Shown here: positions 1 to 10,690 of the stretch, piece by piece
How positions within the stretch are numbered: position 1 is the first letter of the stretch
Layout of the letters: every line of letters begins with the position of its first letter
Origin: Petunia secreta
Lineage: Eukaryota; Streptophyta; Magnoliopsida; Solanales; Solanaceae
Reading direction: 5' to 3'
Assembly: GCA_029990175.1 (NCBI GenBank)
Contig: JARKIP010000474.1
Coordinates: 62,001 to 126,000 of the forward strand
DNA length: 64,000 nucleotides
The notes under the pieces: model-generated
Database searches by the model: none
What the model was told of the DNA's origin: nothing
What the model saw: only the letters and a program-made list of their open reading frames with translations
Program-made: the position numbers and the translations under genes

Positions 1-533
1 TGCTCAAGACTTCTTGGCTGCTGGAGCTATAAAACGTGGAGCATATCAGCCATAGAAGTGTGCACAAATACAGAGAGCATCGAGCAAAAGCTGAGAAGAG
101 TTATTAGCTTATTTGTGTAATCAGTCAGCTACAGTAGAACTAAGTTAGAACATGTTCCTTAAATTGAATCTTGTAAAAGTTCAAGTCTTAGTTCAATTGT
201 AGTAAGAAAAAATCGAGTTGTAAACTTTCTGGTTCAAGTCGTGGACTTGACACAACTTCACTGATCGTGAGAAAGATCACTAAAGGATTAGAGTTAGTCC
301 TAGGTTAGTAAGAGTGAGTCTTGTAACCAAGTGGGTCTTTTTACATAGTGAAGTTGAAATCCTACTTGAGAAGTAGGTCGTGGTTTTTTGATCCCGAGTC
401 AAGGGGTTTTTCCACGCTAATATCTGGTGTTCAATTACTTACAGTTTTAATTCCGCATATCGTAGAGTAAAGGAACACATTTTAAGGAACTGGTCCTTAA
501 AACAGTAAAGTGGTGTAATCGTGGGAAATAACA
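1..533 (+). repeat. 5' LTR of the copia element (3' part only)
   Basis: It aligns without gaps to 15858-16390 with about eight substitutions. It ends in GGGAAATAACA directly before a tRNA-iMet primer site. It contains two copies of the element's palindrome, near 148 and 484. Confidence 0.93.
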
Positions 534-535
534 AT

Positions 536-547
536 TGGTATCAGAGC
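536..547 (+). other. Primer binding site, initiator tRNA-Met type
   Basis: TGGTATCAGAGC begins three bases after the LTR end. It is complementary to the 3' end of plant initiator tRNA-Met, the usual primer for copia and for many gypsy elements. Confidence 0.93.
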
Positions 548-581
548 GGGTTATCCTTAAAAGGCTAACACCTAGGATTAG

Positions 582-761
582 ATGAGTACATCACGAGAGA
601 ACAGTGAGGGCCAGTCAATGGTTAGAGCACCTTATTTCAATGGGAAATACTATTCATGGTGGAAAGTGAGGATGCGTGATCACCTTCAAGCAGAAGACTA
701 TGAATTGTGGGATATAGTAACTGAAGGTCCCATGATCCCAATGAAGAAGGATGCTGAGGGA
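582..761 (+). pseudogene. Copia gag, 5' part, split by element A
   Basis: The reading frame opens at an ATG 35 bp after the primer site and encodes a typical copia gag start, with the aromatic-rich APYFNGKYYSWWKVRM stretch. It is cut after about 59 codons by element A. The same frame resumes at 8389 once A and one copy of the 5-bp duplication are ignored, so both pieces belong to one ancestral gene. The coding part beyond A has in-frame stops. Confidence 0.85.
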
Positions 762-1512
762 TGATGCCGGGCAAACTAGCTCGAGACCTTTTACGAGAAG
801 CCAAGCCAAAGCTATACAAGACGCTCACCTACACTTGGTTTGGAGAGGCGTGGATGATGTGTGCTCGGGAGGGGACTTGAAGACAATGCATTGGAGCTAT
901 ATCCATGTGGAAACAGCGCAGGAAACAGTGCAGGAAGCAGGGGAGCAATATAGGGCAAAACAGGGGAGCACCTGCTGAGCTTACTGCCTGAAGCTGAACT
1001 TTTGTTCTTTGCGATCGCGTGCACACCATCGCGATCGCGAAGAGGAATCATTTTGTCTTTGCCGTCGTGCCTTGTCTCGCGCGATCGCACGACCCAGTAT
1101 TTAAGTGTGCCTCGCGATCGCATATATCGCTGCGCGATCGCGATGAACACTTGGGCAGCTGCAGACCAGAATCTAGGAAAACTTGTAAAGGGGTGTTATA
1201 AATACACCCCTCTTTCATTTATCGCTTTTTACCTTACCTTGAACACAAAAACACATTAAATGAGCTTTGCTCTTGACATTGTAACCATTTTGGCTTGAAT
1301 CAATTGGATGAATCCAAGTTGCTCTTCAATCCGTCTTCGATCATTCTATTTGCTAGAGCCTCGTGTCTCTTGCGGATAGTTGCTTAGCGTAGGTGATTCT
1401 TTCCAATCGTTTGGGGTGTAACGGAACAAGTTCTTCGTTGCTACTCGAACTTCAGTGTAAGTCTCGTCTCGTTTTTATCTCTTTATCGCTTTCGTAGGTT
1501 TACCCTGCATCA
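762..1512 (+). repeat. 5' LTR of element A
   Basis: It is bounded by TGATGC/GCATCA. A TATAAATA box lies at 1197-1204. Five GCGATCGC-centred palindromes lie at about 1011-1143, just upstream of that box. The first ~200 bp encode the tail of the pol protein in the 3' copy. Confidence 0.95.
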
Positions 1513-1514
1513 GT

Positions 1515-1526
1515 TGGTATCAGAGC
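1515..1526 (+). other. Primer binding site of element A (tRNA-iMet)
   Basis: TGGTATCAGAGC follows the LTR end after two bases. Confidence 0.93.
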
Positions 1527-2834
1527 AAGGCTAGAGTTGCGTTCTTACGAACCCTCGTCCTACTCTTCGTGCTTGTCATCTTTGTTCCGTATTTATTGTC
1601 TTGTTCTTGTTCTTGTTATATTGAAAAAGAAGAAAAAAAAATTCAAAACTTGAAAACCCAAAAATAAAAATAAAAAAAAAATAAAAAAAAATAATGGTAG
1701 AAATCGATTGTTGTTACGATTTTGTTGGTGTTGATTTTTGGGGATTGTTTGTTTATGTAATCTCGACAATTGGGAACCAACAAAACACGTTTTGGAGTTG
1801 AGAATCAAAAGTTGGAAAATTTGAACCCTAGGTTGAATATTTTGCAAAATTTGCTAGAACTCGATTGATGTTGTGAATTCTTGTTTGTTTGGTATCGGGG
1901 TTTACTCCTTATAGTTTTCCCGTCGTTTTGATACCACCATAACATCATTTGGAGTGTTGTAGTGAAAATCAAATTTGTGGTTCTTGAAGGTTTTGAAAAT
2001 TTTGAAGAAGCTTTACCAAAAATCATTGAAACAAGTTGTTTGTTGGGTGATTGTGTGATAAAACCAGTGGGAATTGATTACTACAGTTGGGAACACCATT
2101 TGGAAGCTTGAAAACTGAAATAAATTGAATTTGGGTTCTTTGTGTGCCAAAACTGCAGTTTTTCTGTCGAGTTTCTGGTTCTGCTGAACAGACCTGCGCG
2201 ATCGCGCAAGGTCTCACGCGAACGCGCCCAACTGCATTTTTTGTTCATCGCGATCGCGCCATTCTGCACGCGATCGCGAAGGGTAACAATTTCCAGAATT
2301 TCCTGAACTGGGACATAACGTTCGCAAAGCTATCGTAACAGTTTCCAACCACCAAAACTCCCATAGCATCATCATTTATGGTGAGTTTCTAGATCACAAA
2401 CCAAAATTCATCCAATTCCGAATCCGTTTAGTGACGATTCGATCTTTGAACATTTGATCGCGTCACTTCCGGTTAGTACTTTGAGGGTAACACTTCTACC
2501 TAATTAGTACTAATCCATTGTGCGAATAGGATCCTCGTGCCTAGAAGGAGAGTAGAATTCAAAGAAGATTCGTAGTTAATTGTTTGGTTCAAGTGCGCAC
2601 CAAATAGCTTAGCATTTATCGAGTCCCATTGAATCCACTCTTCCTGAAGAGCATTTGGTTCTTGTATTTTGGTTTGATCATTGAGGAGGTTGCGCAACTA
2701 CGAGGAGGCCATTGATCTCAAGCTTGTGTGAACCTAACCTCAACTTGAGTGAACCCGAGCGACAAACAAAAGTGAGGGAGTGAGTGAGGACTTTTACTCT
2801 AATCTCTTTTCTTGTTTTTGATTGTTGTAGGTAC
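1527..2834 (+). other. Untranslated leader of element A
   Basis: No convincing coding sequence is seen. Three more CGCGATCGCG palindromes lie at 2196-2207, 2248-2259 and 2268-2279, the same motif as in the LTR. The leader ends in a pyrimidine-rich stretch and TTGTAG just before the gag ATG, which looks like a 3' splice site. The leaders of B and C end in a similar way, so a spliced leader is possible. Confidence 0.6.
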
Positions 2835-4512
2835 ATGGCAGGGGAGAAAGCAAAGAGTACCATTGAGGTTCCAACCGACGTCTTGGCTAGTTTGCTAGCC
2901 GAGGTGAAGGCCTTAAACCTTAAGATGGAAACTTTTGAAAAGGAGAGGACCCCGAGTGTCCCAAAAGATACCGGTGAAGGCACTAGTGATGATTCAATCA
3001 TGAAACCGGATCAATATGCGGAGCTAGTTCATCGACAACGGTTGAGGGATGAGGCTCTTGCTAGAGAAAGATTGTTGGGCAATCCCCAACCCGTGGGCAA
3101 TCCCCAAGGAGATGTTCCATTCCTAAGGCCTCGGAGAAAAATTGCACCTCTTGAGCAAGTTGATGAAGCTCAAGAAGGTAGGGCCTCGGACTTGATGATG
3201 ATTACATTGATGCTCCCTATCCTAATAGGAGAGCGATGAATGGAGGCCGAGGTGTAGATAGAGGTCGTGGGCGAGGTCGAGGACCTCCAAGAGTTTACAT
3301 GGGAAGAAATTTGGGAAGGGAATATGATGATGTTGATGACAACTATGGGGTTCAACCGGAACCAAACCGAGGGGGTCGTGACACTAATCTCAATAGTGTC
3401 AAGATCACTATTCCTCCTTTCAAAGGAACTAGTGATCCGGAAGCATTTCTTGAATGGAAGGTCCAATTGGAGCGGGTCTTTGACACAAATGATATGACCG
3501 AGGAGAAGAAGGCCACTTATGCTATATTATCATTTGAGTCCTATGCCTCTACTTGGTGGGAATCCATCAAGTGTTCAAGGAGAAGACTTGGGTTGCGGAT
3601 GAACATCACTTGGGAAGCGTTGAAAGAGGTTATGAACAACAAGTACGTGACTCCCAAGTATCGACAAGAGCAACTCAAACGGCTCTATGAATTGAAGCAA
3701 GGTTACAAGTCCGTTGATGAATATTTCAACGACTTTGGGAAAAACCGGATGGCTCTTGATATGGAAACGGAGGATGAGGAACAAGCTATCATCCGTTTCA
3801 AAAGTGGCTTGAGTAGGGATATTGCCTCCCAATTGAGACTTCACATCTTCCACTCCTTACAAGATGTTTGTGATGCCGCGGTTGAGGCCGAGAAGTGGCT
3901 CAAAGAAGAGAAGGCTCCTCGCTATAGGAGTACTACCACTACCACTCCATCAACTCGCACCAAAGAATGGAAAAGCCCATATGCTAGTGGAGCAAGTGGG
4001 AGTCGAGAAGTGAAGAAGCCTTTTGAAAAGGCCACCCCGAGAAGCGACCACAAAGAGGTTGGAGGTATTTCTAAAACTACTTTAAATACTCCTTCTTCTT
4101 CTTCTTTCCAATGTCATAAATGTAAGGGTTATGGACACTTTGCCAAAGAGTGCCCTACCCGGAAAACAACGATTGTGATGGATGATGGGTTGGTCTATGA
4201 GGGTGAAAGTGAGTCCGAGGGTGAAGTTGAAGAGGAAAGTGAGGAAGTTGAAGGTGAGGAGAGAGCGACGGAGGGGGATGATCCTAATATATTCCTTGTG
4301 GTGCGTCGCATTTTGGGAACCATGTTGAGTGAGGAAAGGGAGGATGAACAAAGGGAGAACTTGTTCCATGCCCGGTGTAGACTGAAGGGGCAAGTTTGTT
4401 CCATGATTATTGACTCGGGTAGTTGTGCAAATGTGGTGAGCCAATCTTTGGTCTCACAATTGAAGTTGACTACCATTAAACACCCTAGCCCCTACCGTTT
4501 GCAATGGCTAAG
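2835..4512 (+). pseudogene. Element A gag and protease N-terminal half, frameshifted
   Basis: Gag is the capsid protein and the protease matures the polyprotein. The ATG at 2835 is chosen because it follows the putative splice acceptor; the frame upstream has only a GTG. A coiled-coil-like start is followed by a frameshift near 3185, after which the frame from 3236 carries an Arg/Gly-rich stretch and a Retrotrans_gag domain (about 3410-3880). A CCHC zinc knuckle (CHKCKGYGHFAKEC) starts at 4112. An acidic linker and the protease active site DSG at about 4412 follow. A two-base loss near 4512 then breaks the frame inside the protease. Element F carries the related downstream part. Confidence 0.88.
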
Positions 4513-7193
4513 TGTGGGGAATTGAGGGTAGTGAAGCAAGTCTTGATTAGATTCAAGATTGGGAACTATCAAGATGAACACATGTTTGACGTGGTGCCAA
4601 TGCAAGCTTGCCACCTTTTGTTTGGAAGACCTTGGCAATACGACAAACAAGTGGTTCATGATGGCCGGGCCAACACTTACACGGTTAGGCATGAGGGAAA
4701 GAGGTTTATTCTTACACCTTTGACCCCAAAACAAGTAAGTGAAGACTATCGGCGCATGAAAGAGTTGAGGGAAGCGGCTAAGGCCAAGTCCCCAGTTGAG
4801 GCAAAACCTTTGGCCGAGACTCCACCATCTTCCACCGGTCGCATGTGTGCCATGATGCAACTGGGTGAGATCTTGAAAGGTAATGATGGCACCAAGATGC
4901 TCATATGCCTAGTGCACAAAGGTATGGTTTTAAATTCCGAAAGTGATTATTTATCTAACCCTAACCCTTTGCCTAGTGCCATTGACAATGTTTTGAAGGT
5001 CTTTGAGGACATGTTCCCGGAAGAGATGCGGGATGGATTACCTCCCTTGAGGGGTATTGAACATCAAATTGATTTTGTCCCGGGATCCCAAATCCCCAAC
5101 AAGCCGGCATATAGAAGCAATCCCGAGGACACAAGGGAGTTGCAAAAGCAAATTGATGAATTGTTTACAAAAGGCTTGGTGAGGGAAAGCTTGAGTCCTT
5201 GTGCCGTGCCCGTGATCCTTATTCCAAAGAAGGATGGCACTTGGAGGATGTGTGTGGATTGTCGAGCGGTCAACAAGATCACGGTAAAGTATCGACATCC
5301 CATACCTCGTTTCGATGATATGTTGGATGAGCTTAGTGGTTCTAGTGTCTTTTCAAAAATAGACCTTAGGTCCGGCTACCATCAAATCTGGATGTAACCC
5401 GGGGATGAATGGAAAACCGCATTCAAGACCAAGTTTGGTCTATATGAATGGTTGGTGATGCCCTTTGGCCTCTCCAACGCACCTAGCACTTTCATGAGAT
5501 TAATGAACCACGTGCCTAAGCCATTCATCAACAAATTCGTGGTCGTCTACTTTGATGACATATTGATTTATAGCAAGTCAATAGACGACCATGTGGGCCA
5601 CTTGAGTCAAGTGCTTGAAGTGCTACGAGCCGAAAAGCTCTATGCCAACTTTAAGAAGTGTGCCTTTTGTGTTGAAAAGGTTGTCTTTTTGGGCTTTGTT
5701 GTTAGTGTCAATGGTGTGGAAGTTGATGAGTCCAAAGTTGAAGCCATTAGAGATTGGCCTACTCCTACCACCGTTTCTCATGTGAGGAGTTTCCATGGCC
5801 TTGCTAGTTTCTATAGGCGCTGTGTTAGAGACTTTAGCACCATTGCCGCACCTCTCACCGAGTTGGTGAAGAAAGATAAACCCTTTGTGTGGGGAGAGCC
5901 TCAAGAGGGAGCTTTCCAAGAATTGAAAAGTAGGTTGAGTACCGCTCCCTTGCTACAATTGCCCGACTTCGGGAAGGCTTTTGAGGTTGAATGTGATGCC
6001 TCGGGGGTGGGAATTGGGGGTGTTCTCATGCAAGAAGGGAAACCTGTTGCCTACTTTAGTGAGAAGTTGAAGGGCGCAACCTTGAATTACTCCACGTATG
6101 ACAAGGAGTTGTATGCCCTAGTGAGAGCTTTGGCCCATTGGCAACACTATCTATGGCCTCGAGAATTTGTGATCAAGAGTGACCATGAGTCACTCAAGCA
6201 TCTAAGAGGCCAAGAGAAGTTGAACAAAAGACATGCCAAGTGGGTGGAGTTCATTGAGTCTTTTCCCTATGTCATTCATTACAAGAAGGGCAAGGACAAT
6301 GTTGTAGCCGATGCGCTTTCTAGGAAGTTCGCCCTTGCTACCACTCTTGCTTCTAGACTTATGGGTTTTGAGAGTATAAAATCTTTGTATGAACATGACC
6401 CAAAGTTCAAAAGCATTCATGATGCTCTAGTGAGTGGGAAGCGAGTGGAGAAGTACCAATGGGTAGATGGTTACATTTTCAAGAAAGGGAGAGTATGTGT
6501 CCCCGAGTCCTCTTGGCGAGAATTGCTAGTGCGTGAAGCACATTGTGGAGGCTTGATGGGTCACTTTGGGAGGGATAAGACTTTGGCTATTCTTATGGAG
6601 CAATTCCATTGGCCTAAGATGGGGTTGCATGTTGAGCGGCTATGCAATGCTTGTTTAGATTGCAAGCACGCCAAGTCTAAGTCGAATCCCCATGGCTTGT
6701 ATACTCCTTTGCCTATTCCTACTAGCCCGTGGATGGACATTTCTATGGATTTTGTTATGGGATTACCACGGTCTAGAGGGGGACATGACAACATTTATGT
6801 TGTCGTGGATAGGTTCTCCAAAATGGCTCACTTCATTCCTTGTAAAAAGACTAGTGACGCACACCATGTAGCTTCCTTGTTCATTGATAATGTGTTAAAA
6901 TTGCATGGCGTGCCTCAAACCATTGTGAGTGATAGGGACACTAAGTTCCTAAGCCATTTTTGGAGATGCTTGTGGGGTGCCCTTGGCACCAAATTGTTGT
7001 TCTCTACGTCCCACCACCCTCAAACGGATGGTCAAACCGAGGTGGTGAATCGAACCTTGGGGTCTCTTCTTAGAGCTATGACCCGAGGTAAGGCCGGGAC
7101 TTGGGTGGAGAAGTTACCAATCATGGAGTTTGCATATAATCGCACCTTGCATAGAATAATTGGCATGACTCCATTTGAGTGCGTTTATGGTTT
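4513..7193 (+). pseudogene. Element A pol: protease end, reverse transcriptase, RNase H, integrase
   Basis: The frame resumes after the 4512 shift with the protease flap and the LLFGRPW motif. RT follows, with the catalytic YFDD box at 5548-5559. RNase H carries DASGVGIGG and ends near the DALSRK motif at about 6310. The integrase has an HHCC zinc finger (about 6540-6665) and a DDE core (Asp about 6749 and 6929, Glu about 7040). A stop at 5395-5397 interrupts RT; element F has lysine there. An extra T near 7193 shifts the frame at the end of the integrase core. The protein would copy and insert the element, but this copy cannot make it. Confidence 0.9.
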
Positions 7194-7849
7194 TTAATCC
7201 TTTGATTCCACTTGATCTTACCCCTTTGCCAAGGGAAATGGTTGTTAATGTTAAAGGTACAAGCCGAGCTAAGGCTTTGATGGAACTCCATGCCAAAGCA
7301 AAGAAGAACTTGGAGGAAGCTTATGAAAAGCTAGCCACCAAGAAGAACAAGGGGAGGAAGAAGGTGGAATTCAAGAAAGGAGATTGGGTGCGGGTGCACT
7401 TCCAGAAAGAAAGATTTCCAAGCATTCGAAAAGGGAAGTTAGCACCCCGAGGAGATGGTCCATTCTAAGTGATATCCAAGATCAACAACAATGCCTATGT
7501 GATTGATCTACCCGGTGAGTACAATGTTTCAAATACTTTCAATGTTAGTGACTTGGCTCCTTGTGATGTAGGTGATGCCATGGAGGATGACGCCTCAATT
7601 TCGAGGACGAAATCTTCTCAAGAAGGGCAGGATGATGCCGGGCAAACTAGCACGACACCTTTTACGAGAAGCCAAGCCAAAGCTATACAAGACGCTCACC
7701 TACACTTGGTTTGGAGAGGCGTGGATGATGTGAGCTCGGGAGGGGACTTGAAGACAATGCATTGGAGCTCAATCCATGTGGAAACAGGGCAGGAAACAGT
7801 GCAGGAAGCAGGGGAGCAAAACAGGGCAAAACAGGGGAGCACCTGCTGA
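7194..7849 (+). pseudogene. Element A integrase C-terminus running into the 3' LTR
   Basis: The basic GDWVRVHFQKERFP region is followed by a TAA at 7466-7468, where element F has CAA. The frame then reads NNAYVIDLPGEYNV and FNVSDL, motifs typical of plant chromovirus integrase tails. It crosses the polypurine tract without a stop and continues about 215 bp into the LTR, ending at 7849. The LTR-coded part contains TRSQAKAIQDAHLHLVW. A diverged version of the same peptide is still readable in the solo LTR at 58578, which suggests it was under protein-level selection. Confidence 0.82.
7600..7632 (+). other. Polypurine tract block of element A
   Basis: TTTCGAGGACGAAAT is followed by CAAGAAGGGCAGGA directly before the 3' LTR; the purine run primes plus-strand DNA. 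Nearly the same block is found at 21236 (B), 36756 (C) and, inverted, at 61623 (F). It also codes for the ISRTKSSQEG part of the pol tail. Confidence 0.88.
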
Positions 7850-8383
7850 GCTTACTGCCTGAAGCTGAACTTTTGTTCTTCGCGATCGCGTGCACACCAT
7901 CGCTATCGCGAAGAGGAATCATTTTGTCTTCGCCGTCGCGCCTTGTCTCGCGCGATCGTGCGACCTAGCATTTAAGTGTGCCTCGCGATCGCATATATCC
8001 CTGCGCGATCGCGATGAACACTTGGGCAGCTGCGGACCAGAATCTAGGAAAACTTGTAAAGGAGTGTTATAAATACACCCCTCTTTCATTTATTGCTTTT
8101 TACCTTACCTTGAACACAAAAACACATTAAATGAGCTTTGCTCTTGACATTGTAACCATTTTGGCTTGAATCAATTGGATGAATCCAAGTTGCTCTTCAA
8201 TCCGTCTTCGATCATTCTATTTGATAGAGCCTCGTGTCTCTTGAGGATAGTTGCTTAGCGTAGGTGATTCTTTCCAATCGTTTGGGGTGTAACGGAACAA
8301 GTTCTTCGTTGCTACTCGAACTTTAGTGTAAGTCTCGTCTCGTTTTTATCTCTTTATCGCTTTCGTAGGTTTACCCTGCATCA
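7633..8383 (+). repeat. 3' LTR of element A
   Basis: 751 bp, same ends as the 5' copy, about 23 substitutions from it. Several of these fall inside the CGCGATCGCG palindromes. AGGGA follows at 8384-8388, repeating 757-761. Confidence 0.95.
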
Positions 8384-8388
8384 AGGGA

Positions 8389-10088
8389 AAAGATGTTCCC
8401 AAAACCAGGAAGGAATGCAATGCTGAAGACATAAAGCAATGGGAAAAGAATGCAAAGGCAAGGAAGTGGCTGGTTGGTGGACTTAGTCCTAACGAATGCA
8501 CTAGAATCAGAGGGTATGCCACTGCAAAGGAGATTTAGGATACTCTACAAGTTGCACACGAAGGAACAAGTCAGGTAAAAAGGTCCAGAGGTACACGTCT
8601 TTATGCTGAATATGAAAGCTTTAAAATGAAAGAAGAAGAGTCAATCTCTTAAATGTATACTAGATTTAATGCCATTGCTTCTGAACTTATCTCTTTGGGA
8701 AGGGTTTTAACTGTGGAAGATAGAGTAGAAAAGATTTTAACTAGGGTTCTTCCAGATTCTTGGGAGATCAAAGCTTGTGCTATCATAGAAAGCAAAGATT
8801 TAACCACTCTATCCTTAGATGAGCTTATAGGTAATTTAAAGACTTATGAACTGAGGAAAAAGGTTAAAAACATAGGAGCACCAGTTAAAACTGAACCTAA
8901 CCTAGCCTTGACTGCTGGTGATAAAATCATTGATGATAAGGAACTGGTCCTTATCGCTAAAAGTGTTCAGAAATATTTGATTAAGAAAAGGGCAATTAGT
9001 GGACAGGGTAGGTCTACTAACATGAAACAGGCTGGAGAATGCCACTAATGTGGAAGCTCGGAGCACTACATCAACAAATGTCCAATTATGGAAGGAGAAT
9101 GGAGGAAGAGATTCATTGATGAAAGGAAGAAGGCTAGGAAACAGGTCCATAAGAAAAGTGGAAATCCCAAAGCAATGGTTGCAGGATGGCAAGACAGTGA
9201 AGACGAAATAACTGATGATGATCTGGATGAGGATCTTGCTCTAATGGCACTTGGAGATTTAGAAAATGAAGAAGATGCTGAGGTATTTGTCAATAAACTC
9301 AAAGATGATGTAAAAAGCATGCCTAGAGAAAAATTGGTTAAAGTATTCCATATTGTGCTAAATGAATTTAAATCTCTAAGGGATAGCAATCATCAAATGC
9401 ATGTTTAGAAGCAGAATGCAAAGAGGAAATAGTTAAAAATGATTTTCTGGAAAGGAAGATTAGCATGCTTGAGGAACAGGTCCTCACACTTGAATCAACT
9501 GCTCAGGAATTAGAAAATATTAAAACAGTTGAAAAAGGTAAAGGTATTGCTAATTCTCATCAGATCATTGCTGAAGAGAAACTGAAAGTCAGAGTTGATG
9601 AACTGTGTAAAAAAGATGAGAAGATAAGATCTTTAGAATAAGACTTGGTTAAAACAAAAATGGAACTAAGAAAAACTGTTGAATGGAATAAGTCTTCTGA
9701 AGCACTAGAATGGTTACAGGAAAATCATAGTAGTAACAGGAAAGGTATTGGATTCATGAAAGCACAGAGTTCATCCAAACGGAATCCAAAGAGTAAGTAC
9801 TTATCATTTCCTGAAAACAGGCTATGCACTCATTGTGGGAACACTGGTCACCGGAAAGAAAATTGTCAATCTTTAAAAAGGGCTGCCCAGAGGAACAGGT
9901 CCTATAAACCTGTTCAAAATCCTGTGAAACAGAAGAATAGGTCCTATAAACCTGTTCAAAATTCTGTAAAAAGGGAAACTATTCACACAAAGAAACCATT
10001 ACCATTCTGGGCTAGGAGAGATCTGATTCATCCTTTTTCAAAAGGAAAGGAACCCAAACTAGTTTTGGTTCTTAAATTTAACCCCTAG
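8389..10088 (+). pseudogene. Copia gag, part downstream of element A
   Basis: This continues the gag frame broken at 761. The Retrotrans_gag-like domain (YTRFNAIASELISLGR) is readable near 8653-8900. In-frame stops lie at 8536-8538 (TAG where Trp is expected), 8650-8652 and 9049-9051. The last interrupts a CCHC-like knuckle (GECH-stop-CGSSEHYINKC). Further stops occur near 9408 and 9638. A second zinc knuckle, CTHCGNTGHRKENC, is at about 9828. Two RNRSYKPVQ repeats (9892-9965) are coded by copies of the element palindrome or near it. Confidence 0.82.
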
Positions 10089-10095
10089 TTTTCTT

Positions 10096-10690
10096 TTGCA
10101 GGCTAGAGTGAAGGAGATAAACCACAAATGGTACATGGACAGTGGTTGCTCAAGGCACATGACAGGACATAAGGAACTGTTCCTTTCACTCTCAGCCTTC
10201 CAAGGAGGAAGTGTTTCCTTCGGTAATGGTAAGAAAGGGGAAATCATTGGAATTGGAAAGGTAGGTAGGTCTGATTCACACTGTATAGATAATGTATTTC
10301 TAGTAGATGGGCTGAAGCATTGCTTATTGAGCATATCTCAATTGTGTGACAAAGGTAATAATGTTAATTTCTCATCTTCTGGATGCACTGTGACTAACCA
10401 AACTTCAGGAGAGATTATTTTGCAGGGAAACAAGCATGGAAACATCTACAAAGTAGACTTGCTGAAATTATCTGATGGAAGCCTGAGCTGCTTAAGTGTG
10501 GTGCAAAATGATCCCCTCCTATGGCACAAAAGACTAGGACATGCTAGTCTTTCACAATTGAACAAACTTGTGTCAAAGGACTTGGTGATAGGTCTTCCTA
10601 ACATCAAGTTTAATGATGAAAAAGTATGTGAAGCATGTGCCAGGGAGAAGCAAGTTAAATCCTCCTTCAAATCAAAGAAACAGTCTCACT
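10096..10690 (+). pseudogene. Copia protease and pre-integrase zinc domain
   Basis: WYMDSGCSRHMTG (about 10129-10167) carries the retropepsin active site in the form typical of copia elements. The GAG-pre-integrase domain follows, with HKRLGHAS (about 10527) and CEACAREKQ (about 10630), the HHCC zinc finger. The frame then jumps straight into linker sequence that normally lies after the integrase core. About 1 kb of integrase, including the DDE triad, is therefore missing. A frame change sits at the junction. Confidence 0.87.

Larger units (their letters stand above)
762..8383 (+). mobile_element. Element A: Ty3/gypsy (chromovirus-like) retrotransposon, complete but defective
   Basis: Two 751-bp LTRs (762-1512, 7633-8383) both start TGATGC and end GCATCA. 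The target duplication AGGGA stands at 757-761 and 8384-8388. The order gag, protease, RT, RNase H, integrase is that of Ty3/gypsy. The pol frame runs through the polypurine tract into the 3' LTR, a feature known from centromeric (CRM) chromoviruses, but I cannot assign the clade firmly. Breaks seen: frameshifts near 3185, 4512 and 7193, and stops at 5395 and 7466. The LTRs differ at about 23 positions by eye (3%). It sits in the copia gag in the same orientation. Confidence 0.95.

Noticed and set aside
536..547. tRNA gene remnants at the TGGTATCAGAGC sites
   Set aside because: These are primer binding sites next to LTRs, not tRNA genes.
1011..1143. GCGATCGC as the cyanobacterial HIP1 repeat or bacterial contamination
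   Set aside because: It lies in plant LTRs flanked by a TATA box, tRNA-iMet primer site and TSD, and is repeated in element F.
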